Source: Pseudomonas faucium
GTDB lineage: Bacteria > Pseudomonadota > Gammaproteobacteria > Pseudomonadales > Pseudomonadaceae
Reading direction: 5' to 3'
DNA length: 64,000 bases
NCBI RefSeq assembly: GCF_021602585.1
Contig: NZ_BQIP01000025.1
Span: 26,993-90,992 of the forward strand
Shown in pieces: positions 25,744-34,408 of the stretch. Position 1 is the first letter of the stretch; every line of letters starts with the position of its first letter. Below the pieces are notes generated by a model. The model was not told the origin of the DNA. It ran no database searches and saw only the letters and a program-made list of their open reading frames with translations. Position numbers and translations under genes: made by a program.

Positions 25744-26285
25744 TGCAACGCGCGACCGTCACGCTGTGGGACCCGCTGTTGCGCCTGTGCCACCTGTCGT
25801 TCGCCACCGTGTTCTTTGCCGATTATTTTTTCAACGAAGAGGGTGACGACTGGCACCAGTGGCTCGGTTACTACGCGTTGGGCTGCGTGCTGGTGCGCCT
25901 GGTGTGGGGCTTCGTCGGGCCGCGAAGTGCGCGCTGGGCCGATTTCTGGCCAACCCCTGTGCGCCTGGCGGCCCATGCCCGGGCGCTGTTCAAGGGCCAG
26001 CCCTACCATCGCTTGGGGCATTCGCCGATTGGTGCGCTGGTGATGCTGCTGATGCTCGCAGGCATTACTGGCCTTGGGCTGACCGGCTGGGCCTCGCAGG
26101 AGGTTGACGCGCTATGGGGGGCCGATTGGCCCATGCAGGTGCACAGCTTCCTGGCCGATGCCGTGTTGGCGCTGGTTTGCGTGCATGTGCTGGCGGCGAT
26201 CGTCGAGAGTGTGCGGTTGCGCGAGAACCTGCCGTTGTCGATGCTGACCGGGCGGCGGCGTATGCCTGATGAGCACTTAGAATGA
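25740..26285 (+). CDS. Cytochrome b561 family protein
   Basis: A 181-residue membrane protein with four hydrophobic helices and several His residues suited to bind two b haems: H18 (LRLCHLSFA), H39 region (DDWHQWLGYYA), and H in MQVHSFLADAVLALVCVHVLAA. The pattern WDPLLRLCHLSF is typical of the bacterial b561/Ni-hydrogenase cytochrome b family. It overlaps the PepSY gene by 4 nt and is translationally coupled to it. Likely role: shuttling electrons from the quinol pool to a periplasmic acceptor. The donor and acceptor are unknown. Confidence 0.88.
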   Translation: MMQRATVTLWDPLLRLCHLSFATVFFADYFFNEEGDDWHQWLGYYALGCVLVRLVWGFVGPRSARWADFWPTPVRLAAHARALFKGQPYHRLGHSPIGALVMLLMLAGITGLGLTGWASQEVDALWGADWPMQVHSFLADAVLALVCVHVLAAIVESVRLRENLPLSMLTGRRRMPDEHLE

Positions 26286-26306
26286 AGCAGCCGCTTTGCC
26301 TGGGCT

Positions 26307-26402
26307 GGCCTCTTCGCGGGGCAAGCCCGCTCCCACAGGTACCCCACAAGTCTTGAGTCCGGTGGTGCTCCTGTGGGAGCGGGCTTGCCCCGCGAAGAGG
26401 CC
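26307..26402. repeat. Inverted REP pair, GCGGGGCAAGCCCGC variant
   Basis: A 32-nt arm beginning GGCCTCTTCGCGGGGCAAGC (26307-26338) is perfectly reverse-complemented at 26371-26402. The stem differs from the GCCGGC variant elsewhere in the window although the CTGTGGGAGC head is the same. It lies between convergent gene ends. Confidence 0.87.
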
Positions 26403-26413
26403 AGACCTGCCTG

Positions 26414-27517
26414 CTAGGCCGGGCACTGGTGGGTGACGCAATGAATGCCCCCGCCACCTGCGGCGATCGCATCGATGTCCAGCTGCACGATCTCGCGCCC
26501 CGGATACAGCGCGGCCAGTAGCGCCCGGGCCTTCTCATCAGCCTGGGCATCGCCGAACTGCGGGGCGATGACGGCGCCATTGATGACGAAGTAGTTGATG
26601 TACCCAGCGGCAAAATCGGCGCTCTTGCTGAACCTGTTGCGCCGCCCGCGCGTTGGCGGCGACACCAGGTGCACCTGCAAGGCCCGGCCTTCGGCATCGG
26701 TGGCCTTCTTGAGAATCTCCAGGTGCTTGCGCGTGACCTCGTAGTCGAAGGATTCGGGGTCGTTGTCGAGGTTGGCAATCACCACGCCCGGCCGCACGAA
26801 GCGGGCATAGAAGTCGACATGGCCATCGGTGATGTCCTCGCCGGCGATGCCCGGCAGCCAGATGATTTTGTCGAGGCCCAGGCGCTTCTTGAGTTCGGCT
26901 TCGACTTCGGCCTTGCTCCAGCCGGGGTTGCGGTTGGCGTTGATCCAGCTGCTCTCGGTCATGATGCCGGTGCCGTGGCCGTCCACCTCGATGGCGCCGC
27001 CTTCGCCCACCAGCTCGCTGCGCTGGTAGCGCGCGCCGGCCAGGGCGGCCACCCGCTTGGCCAGTTGGGCGTCGTTGCGGTGGCGTTGCTTGTTGCCCCA
27101 GCCGTTGAAGTTGAAGTCCACCGCGGCCAGCCCATCGCCCTCGTCGACGACGAAGTTGGCGCTGATGTCGCGCATCCAGATGTCATCCAGCGCGCAGGTG
27201 ACGAACTGGGTGTTGGCGCTGGCGCAGTGCCGCTCGGCCAGCGCGCGCTCGCTTTCGCGGCAGAACACGGTCACTGGCTGGTAGCGGGCAATGGCCTGGG
27301 CGATGCGGCCCAGGGCCGCTTGCACGTCGGCGGTGAAGTCCTCCCAGATGGCGTCCTGGGCGGCGAAGGCGATGAAGGCGCGCTGCTGCGGCTCGCCCTC
27401 GTCGGGCATGAACCAGCGGCCCGCCTGGTCGGCGCGGGCCAGGCCCAGGGGCAAGCCGAGGCTGGCGCCCAGGCCTGCGGCCAGTGACAGTTGCAGGAAG
27501 GTTCTACGGCTTGGCAT
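26414..27517 (-). CDS. Exported agmatine/peptidyl-arginine deiminase family protein (Tat signal)
   Basis: A 367-residue paralogue of the cytosolic deiminase at 29502-30542, but with a twin-arginine signal (MPSRRTFLQLSLAAGLGASLGLPLGLARA), so it should be folded and exported to the periplasm. The catalytic elements are present: WMRDISANF, EGGAIEVDG, TDGHVDFYARF and the nucleophilic Cys of GGGGIHCVT. It would hydrolyse agmatine or a related guanidino compound to the carbamoyl product and ammonia. It is the last of four tightly packed genes, 3 nt after the polyamine-binding protein gene. Confidence 0.88.
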   Translation of the reverse strand: MPSRRTFLQLSLAAGLGASLGLPLGLARADQAGRWFMPDEGEPQQRAFIAFAAQDAIWEDFTADVQAALGRIAQAIARYQPVTVFCRESERALAERHCASANTQFVTCALDDIWMRDISANFVVDEGDGLAAVDFNFNGWGNKQRHRNDAQLAKRVAALAGARYQRSELVGEGGAIEVDGHGTGIMTESSWINANRNPGWSKAEVEAELKKRLGLDKIIWLPGIAGEDITDGHVDFYARFVRPGVVIANLDNDPESFDYEVTRKHLEILKKATDAEGRALQVHLVSPPTRGRRNRFSKSADFAAGYINYFVINGAVIAPQFGDAQADEKARALLAALYPGREIVQLDIDAIAAGGGGIHCVTHQCPA

Positions 27518-27520
27518 GGG

Positions 27521-28606
27521 TCAGTCCTGTGCAGTCTTGAAGCGCGTCCACACCCGCATGCGCGCGCGCATGTCGGCCTGGGGGATGTCGCGGCCCGGGA
27601 TCAGCCGGGCATAGGTGGCTTCGTCGAGGTAGATATCGGGGTTGTCACGCAGCCGCGGCTCGACCGCCTCGCGCGCCTTGGCACTGGCCGTGGGGTAACC
27701 GGTGAAGTTGCTGATCGCGGCCATGTTCTGCGGGCGCATGACGAAGTTGATGAAACGATAGGCGTATTCCGGGTGCTTGGCATCGGCAGGTATCGCCATG
27801 GTGTCCATCCACACCGTGGTGCCCTGGCGCGGCACGCGGTACTGGAAGTCCAGCTGCTTGCCGGCGGCCTCGGCGGTGCGCTGGGCCTGGATCACGTCGC
27901 CGCTGTAGCCCAGCGACAGGCACAGGTTCTCGTTGACCAGCTCGGTCACCGGCTGCGACTGGAACTTGCGGATGTACGGGCGTACCGCCTTGAGCAGTTC
28001 GCTGGCCGCGGCCAGGTCTTCGCGCTTGGCGCTGCGCGGTTCGCGGCCCAGGTAGTTGAGCACCACGGCCAGCACTTCGTCGGGCGAGTCGATGATCGAG
28101 ATGCCGCAGTCGGCGAACTTGGCGGCAAGCTCCGGCTTGAACAGCAAATCGAGGTTGTCCAGCGGGGCATCGGGCATGCGCTGGCGGATCATCCCGGCAT
28201 TGCTGGTCAGGCCGATGGTGCCCCAGGTGTAGGGCACCGTGGCCTGGCTGGCCTTGGGGTACTGGTCATGCAGCTTGCGCAGGCCAGGGTCGATGTCGTC
28301 CAGCGCTTGCAGCTGGCTGCGGTCCAGTTTCTGCAGGCTGCCGGCACGCATCAGGCGCTCGGCCACGGTGTCGCCGGGGAACACCAGGTCATAGCCGCTG
28401 CGCCCGGACATCAGCTTGGCTTCGAGCACTTCGCTGCCGTCCATCACGTCGTAGATCACCTGGATGCCGGTTTCGGCCGTGAACTGCTTGAGCGTGTCGG
28501 CGGCGAAGTAGTCGGCCCAGTTGTACAGGCGCAGCGTCGGCTGCTCGGCCTGGGCGTGGGCGGTGCACAGGGCCAGGGCGAGTGCCGCCAGGTGTGGCAG
28601 TTTCAT
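27521..28606 (-). CDS. Periplasmic polyamine-binding protein (PotF/PotD family)
   Basis: A 361-residue solute-binding protein with a Sec signal peptide (MKLPHLAALALALCTAHAQA). The mature start EQPTLRLYNWADYFAADTLKQFTAETGIQV and the motifs VFPGDT, YTWGTIGL, FINFVMRP match PotF/SpuD proteins that bind putrescine or spermidine. No permease or ATPase genes are adjacent, so it must use components encoded elsewhere or act as a scavenging or sensing protein. It starts 2 nt after the aguB-like stop and is followed by the exported deiminase after 3 nt. GAGGGCC precedes the ATG. Confidence 0.92.
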   Translation of the reverse strand: MKLPHLAALALALCTAHAQAEQPTLRLYNWADYFAADTLKQFTAETGIQVIYDVMDGSEVLEAKLMSGRSGYDLVFPGDTVAERLMRAGSLQKLDRSQLQALDDIDPGLRKLHDQYPKASQATVPYTWGTIGLTSNAGMIRQRMPDAPLDNLDLLFKPELAAKFADCGISIIDSPDEVLAVVLNYLGREPRSAKREDLAAASELLKAVRPYIRKFQSQPVTELVNENLCLSLGYSGDVIQAQRTAEAAGKQLDFQYRVPRQGTTVWMDTMAIPADAKHPEYAYRFINFVMRPQNMAAISNFTGYPTASAKAREAVEPRLRDNPDIYLDEATYARLIPGRDIPQADMRARMRVWTRFKTAQD

Positions 28607-28608
28607 GG

Positions 28609-29505
28609 TCAGGCCCTCGCAAGGTGGGAGTGGTTGCCGTCCAGGGTCAGCAGCGGCGCGTACATGTCCGGGCGCCGGTCGCGGTAGATGCCCCAGCTCA
28701 GGCGGTCCTCGCGCATGCGCGCCAGGTCCAGGTCGTGCAGCCAGATGCCGCTGCTGTTGCGGTCGGCTTGTTCCAGCAGCGCGCCCTTGTGGTCGCAGAT
28801 GAACGACGAGCCGTAGAAGCGCATGGACAGGCCGGGGTCGCTGCCGGCGACTTCCTCGCCGACACGGTTGGCCGCCACCACCGGCAGCAGGTTGGCGGCG
28901 GCGTGGCCGCGCATGGCGACCTGCCAGTGGTCGCGCGAGTCCAGCTCGGCGGCGCCGGGCTCGGAGCCGATGGCGGTGGGGAACAGCAGCACCTCGGCAC
29001 CCAGCAGCGCCAGGCAGCGCGCGGTTTCGGGGAACCACTGGTCCCAGCAGATGCCGATGCCCAGGCGGCCGAAGGCGGTGTCCCAGACCTTGAAGCCGGT
29101 GTCGCCGGGGCTGAAGTATTCCTTTTCCTGGTAGCCGATGGCGTTGGGGATGTGGGTCTTGCGGTAGACCCCGAGCAGGCGGCCGTCGGCATCGGCGACG
29201 GTCAGCGAGTTGAAGAAGGCATTGCCGGCCCGTTCATACCAGCTCAGCGGCAGCACCACGCCCAGCTCGCCGGCCAGCGCGGCGAAGCGCTGCAGGATCG
29301 GGCTGTCGGCGTAGGGCTGGGCCAGGGCCTGGTGGCGGTGGTCCTGTTCGATGCAGAAGTAGGGCGTGGCGAACAGCTCCTGCAGCAGGATCACCTGGGC
29401 GCCCTGGGCGGCGGCCTGGCGCACCAGCTGCTCGGCGCGCTCGAGGTTGTCCGGCAGGTTCCAGCTGCACGGCATCTGCGTGGTGGCGATGCGCAGCAGG
29501 CTCAT
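28609..29505 (-). CDS. aguB: N-carbamoylputrescine amidase
   Basis: A 298-residue nitrilase-superfamily enzyme that cleaves N-carbamoylputrescine to putrescine, CO2 and ammonia, the second step of the agmatine route. The catalytic Glu-Lys-Cys triad is visible: E43 in LLQELFATPYF, K in VYRKTHIPN and C in GICWDQWFPE. Its ATG overlaps the aguA stop by 4 nt (ATGA), so the two enzymes are made together. The next gene begins 2 nt after its stop. Confidence 0.95.
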   Translation of the reverse strand: MSLLRIATTQMPCSWNLPDNLERAEQLVRQAAAQGAQVILLQELFATPYFCIEQDHRHQALAQPYADSPILQRFAALAGELGVVLPLSWYERAGNAFFNSLTVADADGRLLGVYRKTHIPNAIGYQEKEYFSPGDTGFKVWDTAFGRLGIGICWDQWFPETARCLALLGAEVLLFPTAIGSEPGAAELDSRDHWQVAMRGHAAANLLPVVAANRVGEEVAGSDPGLSMRFYGSSFICDHKGALLEQADRNSSGIWLHDLDLARMREDRLSWGIYRDRRPDMYAPLLTLDGNHSHLARA

Positions 29506-30542
29506 GGCTGCACCTCGGGTTGCTGCTGGGTGATGCAGTGGATGCCGCCACCGCCGTGGGCGATATGGTCGATGCGCACCGGCACGATTTCCCGATCCGG
29601 GAAGGCGTGGGCCAACTGCGCGGCGGCAGCGTCGTCGGCGGCAATACCATAGGCCGGCATGATGACTGCGCCGTTGGCCAGGTAGAAGTTGGTGTAGGAG
29701 GCGCAGAACACCTCGGCATCCGGGTCGACTGCGGCGCTGGCTTCGTACAAGTCGAGCAGTTCGAAACGGCGGCCCTGGGCATCGCTGGCCAGCTCCAGGG
29801 CGCGGCGGTTTTCCCGCACCACTTCGGCGTATACCGAACCCTGGTCATGGGTGGCATCGGCCAGCAGCACGCCGGGGCGGGCGAAGGCGCACACGCCGTC
29901 CACATGGCCATCGGTCATGTCGCCGGTGACGTACTGCGGGTCGCCGGGCAGCCAGATGGTCTTGCGGATGCCCAGGTGGCGGGAGAAGCAGCGCTCGAAT
30001 TCGGCCTTGCTGATGCCGGGGTTGCGGTTGGGGTTGAGCAGCACCGATTCGGTGGTGATCAAGGTGCCTTCGCCGTCCACGTGAATGGCGCCGCCTTCAT
30101 TGCACAAGGCGGTGCTGAAGCCGTCCAGGCCCAGGTGGTCGAGGATGCGTCGGCCCAGGCTGCGGTCCAGGCCGTGGGCGGATTTGCCGCCCCAGGCGTT
30201 GAAGCGCCAGCTCAGGCCGGCAAGGCCGTGCTGCGGGTGGCAGATGAAGCTGGGGCCACTGTCGCGGCACCAGCTGTCATCGACGGCCAGCTCGATCAGT
30301 TCGATGTTGCTGCCGCACAGGGCGCGGGCACTGGCCACGGCCGCAGGGTCGACGACCATCTTCACCGGCTCGAAACGAGCGATGGCGGCGGCCACCCGGG
30401 CAAAATCGCGCTGCACGTCGGCCAGGCTCACCTGCCAGCCGCTTTCCCACAGGGCCTGGTTGTGCGGCCAGATCATCCAGGTGGCAGCGTGGCGGGCCCA
30501 TTCGGCAGGCATGCGCCAGCCGCTGTCGAGGGACAGGTCCAT
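29502..30542 (-). CDS. aguA: Agmatine deiminase (cytosolic)
   Basis: A 346-residue enzyme converting agmatine to N-carbamoylputrescine and ammonia. There is no signal peptide. Motifs: WCRDSGPSF, NEGGAIHVDGEG, TDGHVDGVCAF and the nucleophilic Cys of GGGGIHCITQQQ. The ATG at 30542 (MDLSLDSGWRMPAEW) has GGAG 6 nt upstream; an in-frame ATG at 30575 adds 11 residues without a ribosome site. It is first in the operon aguA-aguB-binding protein-exported deiminase, and divergent from a LysR gene that probably controls it. Confidence 0.95.
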   Translation of the reverse strand: MDLSLDSGWRMPAEWARHAATWMIWPHNQALWESGWQVSLADVQRDFARVAAAIARFEPVKMVVDPAAVASARALCGSNIELIELAVDDSWCRDSGPSFICHPQHGLAGLSWRFNAWGGKSAHGLDRSLGRRILDHLGLDGFSTALCNEGGAIHVDGEGTLITTESVLLNPNRNPGISKAEFERCFSRHLGIRKTIWLPGDPQYVTGDMTDGHVDGVCAFARPGVLLADATHDQGSVYAEVVRENRRALELASDAQGRRFELLDLYEASAAVDPDAEVFCASYTNFYLANGAVIMPAYGIAADDAAAAQLAHAFPDREIVPVRIDHIAHGGGGIHCITQQQPEVQP

Positions 30543-30639
30543 AGAGAACTCCGATCTATTAAGGATTTTTATCAACGAAGCCCGCCGTCGCGGGTGTTGG
30601 TGACCATGCTATGGCTATGAAGCGGCAGCGACAAACGAT

Positions 30640-30656
30640 AGATTTAGCGCATATCT
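30640..30656. promoter_or_regulatory. LysR-type inverted repeat between aguA operon and LysR gene
   Basis: AGAT-TTAGCGCAT-ATCT, a 4-bp inverted repeat with 9 nt between, near the middle of the 135-nt divergent gap. Its shape resembles LysR sites (T-N11-A type), so it may be the operator for the neighbouring regulator. Confidence 0.4.
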
Positions 30657-30677
30657 GATCAGCAGGGCTTATCGATC

Positions 30678-31532
30678 ATGCTCAAACACTGGCCACCCCT
30701 CAATGCCCTCAGAGGCTTCGAAGCGGCCGCGCGGCTGGGCAGCTTCCACAAGGCGGCTGAGGCGCTGAACCTCACCCAGTCGGCCATCAGCCAACAGATC
30801 CGCAGCCTGGAAACCTACCTGGAGCAGCCGCTGTTTTACCGCAGTGGCCGCAGCGTCAGCCTGACCGATGCCGGCCACGACCTGCTCAGCACCACCCAGT
30901 CGCTGCTGCAGCACCTGGCAGTGGGCATTCGCCGCCTCGACCAGTACCGCAAGCCCAACCAGCTGGTGGTCAACACCACGCCGGCATTCGCCCGGCATTG
31001 GCTGCTGCCGCGCCTGGCCGATTTCCATCAGCGCTGCCCAGAGGTCGACCTGTGGCTGTTCACCAGCTTCGAGGTGCCCGACATGGCCACCGAGACCATC
31101 GACCTGGCCATCCGTGATGACCTCAGCGCCCAGGCCGAATGCAGCTTCAGCGTGCTGCACCAGGACCACCTCTACCCGGCCTGCCACCCCTCGCTGGCCA
31201 CGGCCCCTGGCCGCACCACCCTGCACGGCGAGCGCGAGATGGACTGGAGCCACTGGCAGCTGGAAGGGGGCGAGGATGTCGGCCAGCAGGGCAAGGGGCT
31301 GAACTTCTCCGACCCGGGCCTGCTGCTGGATGCCGCCAGCGAAGGCCTGGGCGTTGCCCTGGTCAGCCAGCTGCTGGCCCGCCGGGCGGTGCAGCAAGGG
31401 CTGCTGCAGGCGCTGTCGGCGCAGCGGGTGCGCGGCCCGGCCTGGGCCTGCCTGGTGCACCGCGACAGCCAGGGCGACCCGCTGGCCAGGCAATTTCTCG
31501 AATGGCTCAAGGACGCGCTGGGCCAGGAATGA
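30678..31532 (+). CDS. LysR-family regulator, GcvA-like (candidate regulator of the agmatine operon)
   Basis: A 284-residue protein. The winged helix is at about 7-66 (PPLNALRGFEAAARLGSFHKAAEALNLTQSAISQQIRSLE), followed by an effector domain. The 'PLNALR.FEAAAR..S...AA..L..T..A.S.QI..LE' pattern is that of the GcvA/AmpR group. It is divergent from aguA across 135 nt with an inverted repeat in between, the normal arrangement for a LysR regulator and its target operon. The effector may be agmatine or a polyamine, by inference. The ribosome site before the ATG at 30678 is weak. Confidence 0.9.
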   Translation: MLKHWPPLNALRGFEAAARLGSFHKAAEALNLTQSAISQQIRSLETYLEQPLFYRSGRSVSLTDAGHDLLSTTQSLLQHLAVGIRRLDQYRKPNQLVVNTTPAFARHWLLPRLADFHQRCPEVDLWLFTSFEVPDMATETIDLAIRDDLSAQAECSFSVLHQDHLYPACHPSLATAPGRTTLHGEREMDWSHWQLEGGEDVGQQGKGLNFSDPGLLLDAASEGLGVALVSQLLARRAVQQGLLQALSAQRVRGPAWACLVHRDSQGDPLARQFLEWLKDALGQE

Positions 31533-31543
31533 CGCGGGTGGTT

Positions 31544-31571
31544 TTGAATCCCTTCGATCAGCCCGTAATAT
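31544..31571 (+). promoter_or_regulatory. Putative sigma-70 promoter of fabV
   Basis: TTGAAT (31544-31549), a 16-nt spacer, then TAATAT (31566-31571). This would start the fabV mRNA near 31578, leaving a leader of about 90 nt. Confidence 0.45.
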
Positions 31572-31614
31572 GTGTCGGATAACCTGCGGGGGTAGTCTCA
31601 CCCTCTGATCAATC

Positions 31615-31638
31615 GGAAGCGCCCCTGGCGGCGCTTCC
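31615..31638 (+). promoter_or_regulatory. Hairpin in the fabV leader
   Basis: A perfect 9-bp stem GGAAGCGCC / GGCGCTTCC with a 6-nt loop, ending 28 nt before the TTG start. No T-run follows, so it is more likely a leader structure than a terminator of the LysR gene. Confidence 0.45.
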
Positions 31639-31666
31639 CCAGCATAAACCTGACGAGGTACAGACA

Positions 31667-32878
31667 TTGGCCATCATTCATCCTAAGGTTCGCGGTTTCA
31701 TCTGCACCACGACTCACCCGAAGGGCTGCGAGCTCAACGTCCGTGACCAGATCGAAGCCACCCGCAAGCTGGGCGTGCGCGAGGATGGCCCGAAGAAGGT
31801 ACTGGTCATCGGCGCTTCCAGCGGCTACGGCCTGGCGGCACGCATCACCGCCGCCTTCGGCTTCAAGGCCGACACCCTGGGCGTGTTCTTCGAAAAGCCG
31901 GGCACCGAGACCAAGCCTGGTACCGCCGGCTGGTACAACGCTGCCGCCTTCGACAAGTTCGCCAAGGCCGAGGGCCTGTACAGCAAGTCGATCAACGGTG
32001 ACGCCTTTTCCGACGAAGCCCGCGCCAAGGTCATCGAGCTGATCAAGAACGAAATGGGCGGCAAGGTCGACCTGGTCATCTACTCGCTGGCCTCGCCGGT
32101 GCGCAAGCTGCCGCAGACCGGTGAGCTGATCCGCTCCGCGCTCAAGCCGATCGGCGAGCCGTACAAGTCGACGGCCATCGACACCAACAAGGACACCATC
32201 ATCGAGGCCAGCATCGAGCCGGCCACCGAGCAGGAAATCGCCGACACCGTCACCGTCATGGGCGGCCAGGACTGGCAGCTGTGGATCGACGCCCTGGCCG
32301 GCGCCGACGTGCTGGCCGAAGGCGCGCGCACCGTGGCCTTCAGCTACATCGGCAGCGACATCACCTGGCCGATCTACTGGCACGGCGCCCTGGGCCAGGC
32401 CAAGCAGGACCTGGACGAAACCGCACTGCGCCTGAACGAGAAGCTGGCCAAAGACGTGAAAGGCGGCGCCAACGTGGCCGTGCTCAAGTCGGTGGTGACC
32501 CAGGCCAGCTCGGCCATTCCGGTGATGCCGCTGTACCTGTCGATGGTCTTCAAGATCATGCAGGAGAAGGGCGTTCACGAAGGCACCCAGGACCAGCTCG
32601 ACCGCATGTTCCGCGAGCGCATGTTCCGCGCCGACGGCCAGCCTGCCCAAGTCGACGAAAAAGGCCGCCTGCGCCTGGACGACTGGGAACTGCGTGACGA
32701 CGTGCAGGGTGCCTGCAAGGCCCTGTGGCCGACCGTGACCACCGAGAACCTGTTCGCGCTGACCGACTACGCCGGTTACAAGAAGCAGTTCCTCAACCTG
32801 TTCGGCTTCGAGCGCGATGACGTCAACTACGACGAAGACGTGGCCACCGATGTGAAGTTCGACTGCATCGAGCTGTAA
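31667..32878 (+). CDS. fabV: Enoyl-ACP reductase FabV (trans-2-enoyl reductase)
   Basis: A 403-residue NADH-dependent reductase for the last step of fatty-acid elongation; FabV enzymes resist triclosan. The N-terminus [17 protein letters not shown] and nucleotide motif [21 protein letters not shown] are diagnostic. The active-site Y-X8-K is intact at Y237/K246. The start codon is TTG at 31667, preceded by GAGG at 8 nt; no in-frame ATG occurs until much later. A sigma-70-like promoter and a 9-bp hairpin occupy the leader. No other fab gene is adjacent. An inverted REP pair follows the stop. Confidence 0.94.
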   Translation: MAIIHPKVRGFICTTTHPKGCELNVRDQIEATRKLGVREDGPKKVLVIGASSGYGLAARITAAFGFKADTLGVFFEKPGTETKPGTAGWYNAAAFDKFAKAEGLYSKSINGDAFSDEARAKVIELIKNEMGGKVDLVIYSLASPVRKLPQTGELIRSALKPIGEPYKSTAIDTNKDTIIEASIEPATEQEIADTVTVMGGQDWQLWIDALAGADVLAEGARTVAFSYIGSDITWPIYWHGALGQAKQDLDETALRLNEKLAKDVKGGANVAVLKSVVTQASSAIPVMPLYLSMVFKIMQEKGVHEGTQDQLDRMFRERMFRADGQPAQVDEKGRLRLDDWELRDDVQGACKALWPTVTTENLFALTDYAGYKKQFLNLFGFERDDVNYDEDVATDVKFDCIEL

Positions 32879-32891
32879 GCAAAACCGGGCT

Positions 32892-32986
32892 GGCCCTATC
32901 GCCGGCAAGCCGGCTCCCACAGCAATAGCATCGCCTCCAAAGGCCTGCTGTGTACCTGTGGGAGCCGGCTTGCCGGCGATAGGGCC
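32892..32986. repeat. Inverted REP pair after fabV
   Basis: A 31-nt arm beginning GGCCCTATCGCCGGCAAGCC (32892-32922) is exactly reverse-complemented at 32956-32986. Confidence 0.87.
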
Positions 32987-33042
32987 GGTACAGGCACAAG
33001 ATTTTTTGCTAGCGTTGGCGCACAACAAAAGGAAAGCGCGCC

Positions 33043-33951
33043 ATGAGCAGCCTCACCCAACCGGCCACTTCTTTTCGCCAGACCACAGCCGACGGCTACA
33101 GCCTCGGTGGCTTCTGCTGGCGCCACGCCCAGGCCAACCCCCAGCGCCCGCTGGTGATCATCAATGCCGCCACCTCCGTACGCTGCCGCTACTACGCGCG
33201 CTTTGCCGACTACCTGTTCGCCCAGGGTTTCGATGTGCTGACCTACGATTACCGTGGCATCGGCGAATCGCGGCCGCCTTCCTTGCGCGGTTTCAAAGCT
33301 ACATGGAGCGATTGGGGCCGGCTGGATTTCGAGGCCATGCTGGCGCATGCGGCGCAGGCGTTCCCCGGCCAGCCGGTGGATGTAGTGGGGCACAGCTTCG
33401 GTGGTTGCGCCGTGGGCCTGGCGCCCTCTGCCGGGCAGGTGCGGCGGGTGCTGATGGTTGGCGCGCAGTTCGCCTACTGGCGCGATTACGCCGCCGACCA
33501 GCGCTGGCGGTTGCTGGGCAAATGGCACGTGGTGATGCCGCTGCTGACCCGTGCGTTCGGCTACTTCCCCGGCAAGCGCCTGGGCTGGATGGAAGACACG
33601 CCGGCCGGCGTGGTGCACGACTGGACCACCCGCACCCCACGCTATGAACACCGGCCCAGCGGGCGCGGGCTGGAGGAGGCACCCTTTGCCCGGGTGCGTG
33701 CAGCGACCCTGGCCATCAGCCTGACCGACGACCCGTTCGGCACCGTGGCGGCGACTGAACGCCTATTGGGTTATTTGCAAGGCGCCGAGCGCCATCACCT
33801 GCGCATCGCGCCTGTGGATATCTCGGTTGAGGAGATTGGCCATTTTGCGTTTTTCCACGACCGGTTTCGCGACAGCCTGTGGCCGGTGGCGTTGCAATGG
33901 CTTGAGTGTGGGAGGGTGATGGCGGGAGGGCCGGGGCAGATCATCAGCTGA
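33043..33951 (+). CDS. Alpha/beta-hydrolase fold protein
   Basis: A 302-residue predicted serine hydrolase. The nucleophile elbow is VGHSFGG, the preceding strand-turn is YDYRGIGES, the acid is probably in SLTDDPFG, and the base His in EIGHFAFFHDRF. No signal peptide. The pattern resembles the 'predicted alpha/beta hydrolase' group often annotated as YheT-like or serine aminopeptidase. The substrate is unknown. AAAGGAAAG precedes the ATG at 33043. REP pairs bracket the gene, so it is probably monocistronic. Confidence 0.85.
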   Translation: MSSLTQPATSFRQTTADGYSLGGFCWRHAQANPQRPLVIINAATSVRCRYYARFADYLFAQGFDVLTYDYRGIGESRPPSLRGFKATWSDWGRLDFEAMLAHAAQAFPGQPVDVVGHSFGGCAVGLAPSAGQVRRVLMVGAQFAYWRDYAADQRWRLLGKWHVVMPLLTRAFGYFPGKRLGWMEDTPAGVVHDWTTRTPRYEHRPSGRGLEEAPFARVRAATLAISLTDDPFGTVAATERLLGYLQGAERHHLRIAPVDISVEEIGHFAFFHDRFRDSLWPVALQWLECGRVMAGGPGQIIS

Positions 33952-33970
33952 TGTTGCCTGCACCTGCCTC

Positions 33971-34040
33971 ATCGCTGGCAAGCCAGCTCACACAGAAAAG
34001 CGACCAACGCTGAACCTGTGGGAGCTGGCTTGCCAGCGAT
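33971..34040. repeat. Inverted REP pair, GCTGGCAAGCCAGC variant
   Basis: ATCGCTGGCAAGCCAGCTCA CACAG (33971-33995) pairs with CTGTGGGAGCTGGCTTGCCA GCGAT (34016-34040), one mismatch. Both arms carry the GCTGGC stem instead of GCCGGC. Confidence 0.82.
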
Positions 34041-34066
34041 TGGGCCGCGCCGCGGCCCTGGCGATA

Positions 34067-34408
34067 TCAGGCTTTGCGCGACAGCGGCAGCTCGGCGAAT
34101 TTCACACCTGCCAGGCCATGCTTGATCAGCGCACGGATATTGCCATGGTCACTGCCTTCGGGCGTGGCCTGCACATCGCGGTAATGCTCGCCAAAGGCCA
34201 GCAGGGCCTCCTGGTCGCTCAGGCCCTCCAGCAGGGCCAGGCCCAAGGTCTTGCACGAGCCTTCGTTCTGCCCGGCGGCGTTTTCCACGCCGCCGTTATC
34301 GAAGGCCTGGGGCTGGTAGCTGTAGTGGGCGGCAACGAACGCCAGGGTGTCGGCGAAGGCATGTTGGCCGCTGGCCAGGCTGGCGCGCAGGGTGTTCAGG
34401 TCAGTCAC
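34067..34408 (-). CDS. HopJ-family protein
   Basis: A 113-residue protein of the HopJ type III effector family (MTDLNTLRASLASGQHAFADTLAFVAAHYSYQPQAFDNGGVENAAGQNEGSCKTLG...). Despite the family name, homologues are common in non-pathogens and no type III secretion genes are near. The start is GTG at 34408 with AAGGAAA upstream; it overlaps the DUF1244 stop by 8 nt. It is the third gene of a folM-DUF1244-hopJ unit, which argues for a housekeeping role rather than secretion. Confidence 0.85.
   Translation of the reverse strand: MTDLNTLRASLASGQHAFADTLAFVAAHYSYQPQAFDNGGVENAAGQNEGSCKTLGLALLEGLSDQEALLAFGEHYRDVQATPEGSDHGNIRALIKHGLAGVKFAELPLSRKA

Noticed and set aside
32522-32578. Apparent loss of the FabV catalytic Lys (Y290 followed by Q at +9)
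   Set aside because: Y290 is not the active-site Tyr. The true Y-X8-K motif is Y237/K246 and is intact.
34067-34408. HopJ as a secreted type III effector
   Set aside because: No type III secretion genes or hrp-type promoter nearby; tight operon with metabolic genes.
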